Part shown: positions 27,471 through 36,943 of the stretch, piece after piece
How positions within the stretch are numbered: the first letter of the stretch is position 1
How the letters are laid out: each line of letters begins with the position of its first letter
Origin: Hyphomicrobiales bacterium
Lineage (GTDB): Bacteria > Pseudomonadota > Alphaproteobacteria > Rhizobiales > Rhizobiaceae
Assembly: GCA_021775415.1 (NCBI GenBank)
Contig: JAJFHV010000010.1
Coordinates: 248,001-312,000 of the forward strand
DNA length: 64,000 nucleotides
Reading direction: 5' to 3'
Made by a program: the position numbers and the translations under genes
The notes under the pieces: model-generated
The model's database searches: none
Seen by the model: the letters and a program-made list of their open reading frames with translations, nothing else
What the model was told of the DNA's origin: nothing

Positions 27471-27496
27471 TTGGGTCAGAAGCGGACATAACGTAG
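27471..27496 (+). repeat. Intergenic repeat, copy 2 (TTGGGTCAGAAGCGGACAT)
   Basis: This second copy of the element at 26511 carries one base change in the core. Immediately downstream lies ATGACGTCCGTTCT, an imperfect inverted counterpart of AGAAGCGGACAT, so this copy can form a hairpin over roughly 27478-27516. Confidence 0.5.
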
Positions 27497-27532
27497 CCTT
27501 TACATGACGTCCGTTCTACCGCTGAAAATTGA

Positions 27533-29122
27533 CTAAAAACCTTTCTTCAGGCTGCCCAAAATTCCACGCACCAATGCCCGGCCCAGTTGGGTAGCGATGG
27601 TTCTTGATAGCGACTTCACCGCTGCCTCGGTTACGGTTTGACGTCCCCGACTAGTGCGTTTTCTGGTTGAACGACTTTTGGAGCGTGAGCGTTTTGTCGG
27701 CCGGTCATCCCTGCCAAAATCCGGGAGCTGGAAGCCTGAGCGCGTCTTGCGCATTCGGCCGCCCTCTTCACGCTCGTCGTCCTCACGCGCCTCCTGTTCA
27801 GCTTCGCGTTTCGCGGCTTCTTCGGCTCGTTTGTTCAGAATTTCAAATGCAGATTCCCGGTCAATTGTCTTGTCGTATTGCGCGCCAACCGGGCTTAACT
27901 TCATCACTTTTTCCCGCTCCGCATCAGTAAGCGGGCCAAGCCGTGAAGAAGGCGGCCGGATCAATGTGCGCTGCACAATTGAAGGCACACCCTTTTTCAT
28001 CAGCGTTGAAACCAGTGCCTCACCTACGCCCAATTGAGTAATCACGTCTTTCGCCTCAAAATCCGGGTTTGGCCGGAACGTATCGGCTGCAACCCGAACC
28101 GCTTTTTGTTCGCGCGGCGTATAGGCGCGTAGCGCGTGCTGAACCCGGTTGCCAAGTTGGGAGAGCACGCTGTCTGGAATGTCGATCGGGTTTTGCGTAA
28201 CAAAATATACCCCAACGCCCTTGGAGCGGATCAGTTTTACGATTTGCTCGACCTTCTCGATCAGTACCTTTGGCGCTTCGGAAAACAGCAAATGCGCTTC
28301 GTCGAAAAAGAATACCAGCCGCGGCCTGTCCGGGTCGCCAACTTCGGGTAGCTCCTCAAACAATTCTGAAAGCAGCCAGAGCAGGAACGTTGAATAAAGC
28401 TTTGGTGAGCTCATCAGTTTGTCGGCTGCAAGAATGCTTACTGCACCCCGACCATCGCGGGTGGTGCGCATGATGTCGGCAATCTGTAGCGCTGGTTCCG
28501 CAAAAAACCCTTCACCGCCCTGTTGTTCAAGCACCAGCAATTGGCGCTGGATTGCACCAATCGATTGTTTGGACATGTAGCCATAGGTTGTTGTAATTTC
28601 CTTTGCCCGCTCCCCCATTGTGACAAGCAAGGTTCGCAAATCCTTCAAATCAAGCAGCAACATGCCTTCATCGTCAGCCAATTTGAACGCGATGTTCAAA
28701 ACACCTTCCTGGGTGCCGTTCAGATCCAGAAGTCGGGATAATAATAGCGGTCCCATCTCAGAAATGGTGGTACGAACCTGATGACCTTTCTTGCCGAACA
28801 GGTCCCAGAAAATGACCGGGAATTCCTGAAAATCATATTCGTCCAGGCCGATCGTCTCTGCCCGTTTCAGCAGAAAATCCTTGCCCTCGCCAATGGCTGC
28901 AAGGCCGGAAAGGTCGCCCTTCACGTCTGCGCAAAAGACTGGAACACCGGCATTGGAGAAGCCTTCGGTCAATATCTGAAGTGAAACCGTTTTACCGGTA
29001 CCCGTGGCGCCGGTGATCAACCCATGGCGGTTTGCCAGTGCCAAATTGAGATATTCCGGTTTGTTTATCGCATCATCCGGTTTGCGGCTTGTGCCCAGAT
29101 AAAGCTGACCTTCGGTAATCAT
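27533..29122 (-). CDS. HerA-like ATPase, DUF853 family
   Basis: The protein has 529 residues. The Walker A motif is GATGTGKT (38-45) and the Walker B is LVFFFDEAHLLF. The sensor-like region VGVYFVTQNPIDIPDSVLSQ and the phrase RVQHALRAYTPREQKAVR are characteristic of the DUF853 (YjgR-type) group of HerA/FtsK-like ATPases. A basic, serine-rich linker (about residues 450-495) precedes the C-terminal helices. The cellular role of the family is not established; DNA or protein translocation is inferred from the fold. Confidence 0.92.
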   Translation of the reverse strand: MITEGQLYLGTSRKPDDAINKPEYLNLALANRHGLITGATGTGKTVSLQILTEGFSNAGVPVFCADVKGDLSGLAAIGEGKDFLLKRAETIGLDEYDFQEFPVIFWDLFGKKGHQVRTTISEMGPLLLSRLLDLNGTQEGVLNIAFKLADDEGMLLLDLKDLRTLLVTMGERAKEITTTYGYMSKQSIGAIQRQLLVLEQQGGEGFFAEPALQIADIMRTTRDGRGAVSILAADKLMSSPKLYSTFLLWLLSELFEELPEVGDPDRPRLVFFFDEAHLLFSEAPKVLIEKVEQIVKLIRSKGVGVYFVTQNPIDIPDSVLSQLGNRVQHALRAYTPREQKAVRVAADTFRPNPDFEAKDVITQLGVGEALVSTLMKKGVPSIVQRTLIRPPSSRLGPLTDAEREKVMKLSPVGAQYDKTIDRESAFEILNKRAEEAAKREAEQEAREDDEREEGGRMRKTRSGFQLPDFGRDDRPTKRSRSKSRSTRKRTSRGRQTVTEAAVKSLSRTIATQLGRALVRGILGSLKKGF

Positions 29123-29291
29123 TGAAAACTTCCCCTAAATTTGGCGGCAAAATCCCGCTTCCCTGCCAATTCATATTTGCAATTCATGCCAATCGCAAAG
29201 GCGAATTCGGCTAAATTCCATATATTGCCCGGTTTGGAGCCGCGAATTGGCACGATTCCTGCATATCACAGGGAGAATAAGGACATGCAGC

Positions 29292-30671
29292 ATGAATCTC
29301 GACAGACGATCTTTCCTTGGCGGTCTTGGAACAACCAGCCTTGCAACCGTTGCCGCTACCACGTCGGCGAACGCGGTTTCACCGGCTTTTGCGGATCTTC
29401 GGGGCGGTTATGACGCCACGCAATCGGGATTGCGACCCGGCGCGGTTGATGATCAAAGCAAATTGCTACAGAAGGTTCTTGACGCGGCGGCGGTAGAAGA
29501 CAAGCCGGTGTTCTTGCCGCCCGGGCGTTACATCGTATCCAATATTACCCTGCCCGCGCGTACCCGGCTTATGGGCGTTCCCGGTGCTTCGCGGCTGATA
29601 TATTCAGGGGGCGGGCATTTCCTGATGTCTGAAAATTCTGAACATCTGGAATTTACCGGGCTTGTTCTAGATGGTGCCAATCGACCGCTTGAATCCTACG
29701 CGGATGCAGCGCTTCGGGTTAACAGTGCTGATCATGTGGTCGTGGATAATTGCGAAATTATTGGTAGTAGCGAAATAGGCATACAGGTCGACCGTTCCTC
29801 CGGCAGGATTGAGCGCAGCAGGATCAGTGGTGCAGCAGGAAACTGCGGTGTCTTTGCCCTGGAAAACAATCAAATGCTGATATCCGGCAATACGGTTGAA
29901 GACTGTGCCAATGCGGGCGTTCTTGTATATCGCTGGAAATCCGGTGAAGACGGCACGATCGTTACCGGAAACCGTGTTGCCCGCATTGCCGCCCAAAAAG
30001 GCGGCACCGGTCCGTGGGGCAATGGCATCAATGTTTATCAGGCAGATTCGGTGATTGTCTCCAACAACCATGTCAGCGACTGCGCGTTCTCAACGATCCG
30101 TTCAAACTCCGGCAACAACATCCAAATCACAGGCAATACCTGCCTCAGGGCGGGAGAAACATCGGTTTATTCTGAATTTGCCTATAATGGTGCGCTGGTT
30201 GCCAACAACATCATCGATGGCGGTGCCAGAGGCATTTCTATTGTAAATCTGGACCAGGGTGGAAGACTGGCTGTTTGCGCAAATAACCTAATCCGCAATA
30301 TTCATGAAAATGCCCCTTACGAAATGGAGCCGTTCATATTTGGTGATGGCATATCGGCGGAGGCTGATATTGCGATTACTGGAAATGTTATTGATACAAC
30401 CGCCAATTTTGGCCTGAAACTTGGCTGGGGCAATTACCTGCGTAATGTGGTCGCCAATTCAAATGTAGTCCGCAATACTAAAACGGGCATCTATGTTTCT
30501 GTCGTGGAGGGAACCGGAAATGCAAGCATTACCGGCAACATGCTTTCCAATTTGAAGGGTGCCGGTATTGCCGGATATCACTGGAATGACGCGATAACGG
30601 GAGACTTGGCAAAATCAGGAAGCGAAGATTTCCCCAATCTCACCATCACCGACAATACGGTTTCAAACTAG
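29292..30671 (+). CDS. TIGR03808 family TAT-exported right-handed beta-helix protein
   Basis: From the ATG at 29292 the protein has 459 residues and begins MNLDRRSFLGGLGTTSLATV, a twin-arginine signal. The rest is a run of beta-helix coils with NTVEDCANAGVLV, GNRVARIA and NVIDTTANFGLKL-type repeats, as in pectate-lyase-like folds. TIGR03808 proteins of this order have no established activity; polysaccharide binding or cleavage is possible. An upstream in-frame start would put residues before the TAT signal. It ends 14 bases from the convergent hemA stop. Confidence 0.92.
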   Translation: MNLDRRSFLGGLGTTSLATVAATTSANAVSPAFADLRGGYDATQSGLRPGAVDDQSKLLQKVLDAAAVEDKPVFLPPGRYIVSNITLPARTRLMGVPGASRLIYSGGGHFLMSENSEHLEFTGLVLDGANRPLESYADAALRVNSADHVVVDNCEIIGSSEIGIQVDRSSGRIERSRISGAAGNCGVFALENNQMLISGNTVEDCANAGVLVYRWKSGEDGTIVTGNRVARIAAQKGGTGPWGNGINVYQADSVIVSNNHVSDCAFSTIRSNSGNNIQITGNTCLRAGETSVYSEFAYNGALVANNIIDGGARGISIVNLDQGGRLAVCANNLIRNIHENAPYEMEPFIFGDGISAEADIAITGNVIDTTANFGLKLGWGNYLRNVVANSNVVRNTKTGIYVSVVEGTGNASITGNMLSNLKGAGIAGYHWNDAITGDLAKSGSEDFPNLTITDNTVSN

Positions 30672-30684
30672 GATCTGAAACGAA

Positions 30685-31899
30685 CTAGGCGACCGCACGC
30701 GCAAGAGCACATTGCGACCAAAGATCAGACAGGGCACTCACGAGTTTCTCCACATCCGCATCCGTGTGCAGTGGTGATGGGGTAATGCGCAGGCGTTCTG
30801 TACCCTTTGGTACGGTCGGGTAATTGATCGGCTGCACATAGATGCCGTAGTTGTCCAGCAGCAGATCACTGAGCCATTTACACTTAACAGGGTCCTTCAC
30901 CATCACTGGAATGATATGGCCTGGATTGGGTGTATGTGGAATACCTAGAGCATCGAGCCTTGAGCGAACCAATCTCACCCGTTCCTGTTGGCGAGCCCGT
31001 TCAAATTCGCTTTGTTTCAGATGCCTGACGCTGGCAAGTGCACCTGCGGCAATTGCCGGAGGCAATGCTGTTGTGAATATGAAACCTGATGAAAAGCTGC
31101 GAACAAAATCGCAGAGCTCAGCGGAAGCAGCGATGTAACCACCCATGACACCATAGGCTTTGCCGAGGGTTCCTTCGATCACAGTCAGTCGATCCAGAAG
31201 ACCTTCTTTTTCCGCAATACCGCCACCGCGCTCGCCATACATACCAACGGCATGAACTTCGTCGAGATAGGTCATTGCACCGTGCTTTTCTGCAACGTCA
31301 CAGATTTCAGCAATGGGTGCGATGTCACCATCCATCGAGTAGATCGATTCAAAAGCCACCAGTTTTGGGGCTTCAGCAGGAAACTCGGACAGCTTGCGAT
31401 CCAGATCCTCCGGTGAATTGTGTTTCCAGATGCGTTTTTCAGCCCTGGAATGACGAATGCCCTCAATCATTGAGGCGTGGTTTTCTTCGTCTGAAAATAC
31501 CACACAGCCCGGAATCTCCGCACCAAGCGTACCCAATGTCGCCCAGTTAGAAACATATCCTGAAGTGAAAAGAAGTGCAGATTCCTTACCGTGAAGGTCA
31601 GCGAGTTCTTGTTCCAACAGAACATGATTGTGGTTGGTGCCGGAAATATTCCGTGTGCCCCCTGCCCCGGAACCTGATTGCTCGATGGTGTTTTTCATCG
31701 CCTCTACTACAGAAGGATGTTGTCCCATACCGAGATAATCGTTTGAACACCAGACCGTCACTTCATGCGTTTCACCGTCGATGTGGCGTGTCGCGCGGGG
31801 GAAATCCCCTGCGTGTCTTTCCAGATCAGCAAACACACGATAGCGCCCCTCTTCATGAAGGTCATTCAATCGCGTCTTAAAAAACTTTTGATAATCCAT
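30685..31899 (-). CDS. hemA: 5-aminolevulinate synthase
   Basis: The protein has 404 residues from the ATG at 31899 ([18 protein letters not shown]). It is a PLP enzyme condensing succinyl-CoA and glycine to 5-aminolevulinate, the first step of haem synthesis in alphaproteobacteria. Visible motifs are [43 protein letters not shown] and the PLP lysine in [15 protein letters not shown]. An FNR/FixK-type box lies 136 bases upstream, pointing to oxygen-responsive control. It is monocistronic as far as can be seen. Confidence 0.97.
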   Translation of the reverse strand: MDYQKFFKTRLNDLHEEGRYRVFADLERHAGDFPRATRHIDGETHEVTVWCSNDYLGMGQHPSVVEAMKNTIEQSGSGAGGTRNISGTNHNHVLLEQELADLHGKESALLFTSGYVSNWATLGTLGAEIPGCVVFSDEENHASMIEGIRHSRAEKRIWKHNSPEDLDRKLSEFPAEAPKLVAFESIYSMDGDIAPIAEICDVAEKHGAMTYLDEVHAVGMYGERGGGIAEKEGLLDRLTVIEGTLGKAYGVMGGYIAASAELCDFVRSFSSGFIFTTALPPAIAAGALASVRHLKQSEFERARQQERVRLVRSRLDALGIPHTPNPGHIIPVMVKDPVKCKWLSDLLLDNYGIYVQPINYPTVPKGTERLRITPSPLHTDADVEKLVSALSDLWSQCALARAVA

Positions 31900-32034
31900 C
31901 TCTACCAACCCGTACTCGCGGCTCGAAGTTCATTTATAGACCAGTTTTGTCAATGCTGTCAGCATTTCCGACAAAAATACCAGTCCGTTTCGTCGCACCT
32001 GACACTTTCAATAAGCATATTTCACGCAGCAACA

Positions 32035-32048
32035 TTGATCTAGATCAG
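32035..32048. promoter_or_regulatory. FNR/FixK-type box upstream of hemA
   Basis: TTGATCTAGATCAG matches the FNR/FixK consensus TTGAT-N4-ATCAA at 13 of 14 positions counting the symmetric centre. It is 136 bases upstream of the hemA start and overlaps the last codons of the hydantoinase gene. Low-oxygen activation of hemA by FixK or FnrL is established in Bradyrhizobium and Rhodobacter, which supports function here. Confidence 0.65.
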
Positions 32049-34052
32049 GCCAAATCTTGGACGACCCGTAGCAGTGGTTACGATTTTCGCCTCAACGAAA
32101 TGACGCGAACCGTCAACGTCAGGTGCATCGATTTGAACATCCGTTTCAAATACCGGATTATCAGCGCCTGCTTCATCTGCAAGCCCGGCAACCAAATCCA
32201 TAAGGAAAGAAGTTGCCTCCCCGATCGCAGATTGTTCATCGGTAAATACCTTCGGCCCGTCGCTGCTAACCAAATTATAGCTGTTTCCGCCATCCGGACT
32301 GGTAACCAGAACAGATTTCTGGATCCGAACTTCGCCAGCGACCGCGCCAATCGCGTTGGCCACATCGGCATGTTCCGGTATCACGCACTCGGAATTCAAT
32401 TTCTCACCGATTGCTGGATAATAGGTTGGTGCGGATGCTCCCAGGCCTACGAGAGGACGGTCAAGAGTAAGATTGAACCGCACCAGACTACCTTCTTTTT
32501 TGAGGGCACGATCCAGTAACACCGACGCGCCGGGACCAACCGGCACACCATCCTCAGCCATACAGGTACCCAGAATGGCATTACAGCTTTGAAGGGTTAG
32601 TTGGTCCTTGATTTTTTCACAAAGTGTTTGGGGAGAGCTGGCAATTGGCGTGCCCCTACGGTCGCGCATCCGGCAAAAAGTTTCAGCCGCAAGCTGGGCT
32701 GCGTTACTATCCCAATTTGATTGCAGACCAAGTACGTGCATGGCATCCGAGGGTGTAAAACCTGAGACAAAGGCAACGCCGCGAGAAACCAGTCGATTAA
32801 GCGTTCCTGCTTCTGCTGCGCTTCTCAGCAACTTATCAAGCGGTTGAGGAACTTCGGTCAATTTGTCGAACAGGCTTTTCTCAGTCGATTTTAACCCAAC
32901 GCCTTTGAGATCAATTCCCTGAACCCTTGTTGCGAATTTTACTGCGTGTTGGCCGGGAAATTCCACTCCGAGCTGGCGCTTGAGCTCGGTGTGAACAACT
33001 TCACCATATTCCTTTGCCAACAGACTTACGGGAATCAAACGGCGCGGCCCGAGCAACAAACCGGTTTGCTTGTTGAAGTCATCGATTGAAACTTCAGAAT
33101 CTCCACCCAAACCAAAAGTGCGCATGGCAACGGCTTCAACCATGGTTCGAAGCCCACCGACTTCGGCACCATCTGGGTCAATGCGCGGCCAACCTTTGTC
33201 GAGAATAGCAACATCGGTTGTAGTTCCCCCTATATCGGAGACCAGCGCATCGCCCGCACCGAGTAAAAACTTAGCCCCAACCAGACTGGCAGCAGGACCA
33301 GACAGGATTGTCTCGATAGGCCGTTTCAATGCAAAATCGGCTGTCACGAGCGCACCATCTCCACGAACCACCATCATCGGCGCTGTAATTCCGGTTTTTT
33401 CCAGGTGCCCTCTGGTCGCCATAATGAGATCACGAATGGTCGGGATCAATCGTGCATTAAGCAGGGTTGTAAGCGCGCGCTTGGGTCCGCCAAGCTTGGA
33501 TGAAAGTTCATGACTGCAGGTTACCGGCAACCCGCTTAGTTCGATGAGGTGATCGCGTACGGCAATTTCATGCGAAGCATTGCGAACGGCAAAATATCCG
33601 GCAACTGCAAATCCGGAGATATTATCCAATTGCTCAGCAACGAATTTTCCGAGGGGCGAAAGATCAATCGGACGCTCATTTCCATGCACGTCGTGACCAC
33701 CAGAAAGATAGACAACCGGATCATTTCCCAATGAGGATTTTAGCCCGGCCTTGTCCAAATCTTCCGGGCCAAACCCGATCATCACCAGTCCAACACTGCT
33801 GCCTTTACCTTCAACCAGCGCATTGGTGGCAAGAGTTGTAGAAAGGGACACCAGTGCGATTTTCGACGCGGCATCGCCAATTTCGTGGAGCGCCCCATCA
33901 ACGGCGCCTGCGATACCAATCGACAGATCGTGCTTTGTGGTGATGGACTTGGCCTTGGCAACAACACCAGACTGCTCGTTGAACAGCACAGCGTCGGAAT
34001 AGGTGCCACCAGTATCAATGCCGAGCAGAAGATTTCCCACAGAGCCGTTCAT
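32040..34052 (-). CDS. Hydantoinase/oxoprolinase family protein (HyuA-like)
   Basis: The protein has 670 residues with actin-like ATPase motifs: LLGIDTGGTYSDAVLF at the N-terminus (phosphate 1) and LVSDIGGTTTDVAIL near residue 260 (phosphate 2), then ISVGAP-free VGGLRTMVEAVAMRTFGLGG. The family hydrolyses cyclic amides (hydantoins, 5-oxoproline) or carboxylates ketones with ATP. A HyuB partner is absent and the length fits the single-subunit type. Substrate unknown. Confidence 0.88.
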   Translation of the reverse strand: MNGSVGNLLLGIDTGGTYSDAVLFNEQSGVVAKAKSITTKHDLSIGIAGAVDGALHEIGDAASKIALVSLSTTLATNALVEGKGSSVGLVMIGFGPEDLDKAGLKSSLGNDPVVYLSGGHDVHGNERPIDLSPLGKFVAEQLDNISGFAVAGYFAVRNASHEIAVRDHLIELSGLPVTCSHELSSKLGGPKRALTTLLNARLIPTIRDLIMATRGHLEKTGITAPMMVVRGDGALVTADFALKRPIETILSGPAASLVGAKFLLGAGDALVSDIGGTTTDVAILDKGWPRIDPDGAEVGGLRTMVEAVAMRTFGLGGDSEVSIDDFNKQTGLLLGPRRLIPVSLLAKEYGEVVHTELKRQLGVEFPGQHAVKFATRVQGIDLKGVGLKSTEKSLFDKLTEVPQPLDKLLRSAAEAGTLNRLVSRGVAFVSGFTPSDAMHVLGLQSNWDSNAAQLAAETFCRMRDRRGTPIASSPQTLCEKIKDQLTLQSCNAILGTCMAEDGVPVGPGASVLLDRALKKEGSLVRFNLTLDRPLVGLGASAPTYYPAIGEKLNSECVIPEHADVANAIGAVAGEVRIQKSVLVTSPDGGNSYNLVSSDGPKVFTDEQSAIGEATSFLMDLVAGLADEAGADNPVFETDVQIDAPDVDGSRHFVEAKIVTTATGRPRFGLI

Positions 34053-34141
34053 GTGTCATTTTCCGTAAATTCATTCAGACAGTTCAAACCGTGGAAAATG
34101 TGTTGGGCGAACTGGACAAAATGATCAAGCCCTAAAATCGA

Positions 34142-36913
34142 CTAGCCACTGTTGCGCAGGGCAGCAGATATTCCATTGATGGTCAATTGAATGCCCCGCA
34201 ACACCTTGTCATCTTCACATTCCTTTTCGCGGTACTCGCGCAGCAGCTCGACCTGAATGTGATTGAGTGGGTCCATATAGGGGAAGCGGTTCTGGATTGA
34301 ACGGTCCAGCAAGGGGTTGGCATCAAGCAGTTTTTCCTGGCCCGTAATCTTGAAGAGCATCTCGACAGTTAACTCCCATTCCTCGCGGATACGGGTAAAA
34401 ATCTCTTTGCGCAGGGTTCTATCGGGAACCAGCTCCGAATAGCTTTCAGCGATGCCAAGATCTGTTTTGGAAAGCACCATGTCCATGTTGGAAATCTGGG
34501 CTTGAAAGAACGGCCAAGTTTCAAACATTTTCTGCAACAGTTCCAAGCCGTCTTTCGGATTGTTGTCGAGATAGCCTTTTATTGCTGAACCAAAGCCATA
34601 CCAACCGGGCAGCATCAACCGGCATTGTGCCCAACTAAACACCCAGGGAATTGCACGCAAATCTTCAACCTTGCGGGTCTTTTTGCGCGATGGCGGTCTT
34701 GAGCCGATGTTCAGGGTTGCAATTTCGTTGATCACGGTGGCCGACCAGAAATAGTCTTCAAAACCAGGGGTCTCATAAACAAGGAACCGATAGGTTTGAA
34801 AAGCAATGTCGGATATCTCTTCCATCGCTTTCATCCAGGTTTTTGGCGGCTCTTTCTGGTTGGTTTGCACCAGTGTCGCTTCAAGCGTTGCAGCGGCCAG
34901 AATTTCGAGGTTTCGACGACCAAGCTCCGGGTTGGTGTATTTACTCGAAATAATTTCACCCTGTTCGGTCAAGCGCAACTGACCGTTTACGGCACCATTT
35001 GGTTGGGCAAGGATCGCCTCATAGCTTGGACCGCCTCCGCGGCCAACAGTCCCGCCGCGTCCATGGAACAGCCGAAGACGAATTTTCTCTTTTTCAAACA
35101 GGGTGATCAGTTCAGTCTCTGCTTTGTAGAGCTCCCAACCTGATGTGATGAAGCCGCCGTCCTTGTTGCTGTCGGAGTATCCAAGCATGACCTCCTGATT
35201 GCTGCCCATGCATTCAACCAGCCGGCGATATTCCGGAATTTCCAACAGCTGTTTCATGATATCTGCGCATGCCTGTAGGTCAGCTATGGTTTCAAACAGC
35301 GGGATCATCCGCATTGAAGTTTGACCGTCTGGGGAGACAAGACCGACCTGTTTTAACAGCACTGCCAGTTCAAGGATGTCGGATGCACTGGTGGTGTTGG
35401 AGATGATCGCATTGACGATTGCGTCTTCGCCATAGTTTGTTTTTATGCGCGCTGCCGCCTTGAAAATGGCAATTTCTTTTTCGGTATCGTCTGAATAGGT
35501 CAAGTCTGTGCGCAGCAGTGAGCGATTGTTGACCAATTCTGCTGTCAGCAGTTCAATGCGAGCGTCTTCGGCAAGTTTTGAGTATCCTGTGCCCGGAGCA
35601 ACAGCCTCCAGCAGCTCTGCAATGACGGTCTCATGAACACTCGAATTCTGTCGCATATCGAGGATAGCGAGATGAAAGCCAAAACAATCGACGGCCCGAT
35701 GCAGATATCTCAGTCGACCCCGGGTCAAAGCTTTTGAGCCATTCTCAAGCAATGAGTGAGATATCGCTTCCAAATCGACATTCAACTCTTGCGGGCTCAC
35801 ATAGGGCTGCAAATCCCTGACTGAATCCAATATTGAATCCGCATCACCGATATTTCGCATCGTGGCGGCCAAGCGGGCATACATGCCTGAAATCGCACTG
35901 CGATAGGGTTCTTCCTGTTCTACATAAGATTTTTCAGGTGATTGATCGGCGAGCTTTTGAACTGCATCCGATACAGAGACATTACGCGTAGAAAGCGAAA
36001 GTTCATCGCGCAGTTTATCCAGCTGTTCGAGATAGAATTTGAGAACTGCAGTACTCTGTCGACGCATCGTTTCCGACATAACACCCGCATCAACAAACGG
36101 ATTGCCGTCCCGGTCCCCACCGATCCAGGCACCCATATGGAAGAACGAATTAACCGTTGTTTCCGGATCACCTGAAATTTTTGCCAGCGCATCGTCAATT
36201 TCCGCATACATGCGTGGCAGCTGTTTGAAGAACGTGTAGTCATAGTACGACAGACCGTTGGACACTTCATCAAGCACACTGAGTTTGGTTTGGCGCAGCA
36301 GGTTTGTTTGCCACAAAATCAAGACGGCGCGCTTCAACTTGGCTTCAATCTCGGCCCGCTCTGCTTCAGTCCAGCCCCCTCGATCGCGTTGATCTATCAG
36401 ATCAGCCATGGCGATTTCTCGTCGCATGGTGCTTTGACGTCGGACTTCGGTTGGGTGCGCAGTTAGTACTGGACTTACATGGGCGTTGTTGAAAAACTCA
36501 ATCAGTTCGTCGACTGAAACCCCCGCTGCAATCGCTTTACCAATCGCATTTTCGAGAGTTCCATCCCGGGCGGGCGACCCGGCAAGCTCATGCGCCCTGC
36601 TGCGGCGAATGTGATGTTCGTCCTCTGCCATGTTTGCCAAATGCGAAAAATAACTGAAAGCACGAACAACCTGAACCGTTTCACTTGGGGTGAGACACTT
36701 CAGGATTTCTTTCAGTTCCCGTTTGGCAGGCGCATCCGCATCGCGGTGAAAGCGAATGGAAGTCTTGCGGATTTTTTCAATGATGTCGAAGGCGTATTCA
36801 CCCTCTTGCTCACGAACCACGTCACCCAAAATCCGACCGAGAAAACGAATGTCTTCGCGTAACGGTTCATCTTTCTTCGCCCCCTGATCGGGGCCGGTGG
36901 CGTGCTCGTCCAT
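34142..36913 (-). CDS. ppc: Phosphoenolpyruvate carboxylase
   Basis: The protein has 923 residues. Active-site signatures are VLTAHPTEVRRQSTMRREI, the second signature LGYSDSNKDGGFITSGWEL and the glycine-rich loop FHGRGGTVGRGGGPSYEAI. The C-terminal NGISAALRNSG fits the usual NGIAAGLRNTG. It carboxylates PEP to oxaloacetate, replenishing the TCA cycle. It lies 28 bp after the aminotransferase gene on the same strand. Confidence 0.97.
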   Translation of the reverse strand: MDEHATGPDQGAKKDEPLREDIRFLGRILGDVVREQEGEYAFDIIEKIRKTSIRFHRDADAPAKRELKEILKCLTPSETVQVVRAFSYFSHLANMAEDEHHIRRSRAHELAGSPARDGTLENAIGKAIAAGVSVDELIEFFNNAHVSPVLTAHPTEVRRQSTMRREIAMADLIDQRDRGGWTEAERAEIEAKLKRAVLILWQTNLLRQTKLSVLDEVSNGLSYYDYTFFKQLPRMYAEIDDALAKISGDPETTVNSFFHMGAWIGGDRDGNPFVDAGVMSETMRRQSTAVLKFYLEQLDKLRDELSLSTRNVSVSDAVQKLADQSPEKSYVEQEEPYRSAISGMYARLAATMRNIGDADSILDSVRDLQPYVSPQELNVDLEAISHSLLENGSKALTRGRLRYLHRAVDCFGFHLAILDMRQNSSVHETVIAELLEAVAPGTGYSKLAEDARIELLTAELVNNRSLLRTDLTYSDDTEKEIAIFKAAARIKTNYGEDAIVNAIISNTTSASDILELAVLLKQVGLVSPDGQTSMRMIPLFETIADLQACADIMKQLLEIPEYRRLVECMGSNQEVMLGYSDSNKDGGFITSGWELYKAETELITLFEKEKIRLRLFHGRGGTVGRGGGPSYEAILAQPNGAVNGQLRLTEQGEIISSKYTNPELGRRNLEILAAATLEATLVQTNQKEPPKTWMKAMEEISDIAFQTYRFLVYETPGFEDYFWSATVINEIATLNIGSRPPSRKKTRKVEDLRAIPWVFSWAQCRLMLPGWYGFGSAIKGYLDNNPKDGLELLQKMFETWPFFQAQISNMDMVLSKTDLGIAESYSELVPDRTLRKEIFTRIREEWELTVEMLFKITGQEKLLDANPLLDRSIQNRFPYMDPLNHIQVELLREYREKECEDDKVLRGIQLTINGISAALRNSG

Positions 36914-36943
36914 ATCACTGGTTCCGGTTATTTATATCTTCTG

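Noticed and set aside
31947-32519. 190-residue plus-strand frame at the hemA/hydantoinase boundary.
   Set aside because: It is mostly antisense to the hydantoinase gene with no recognisable motif.
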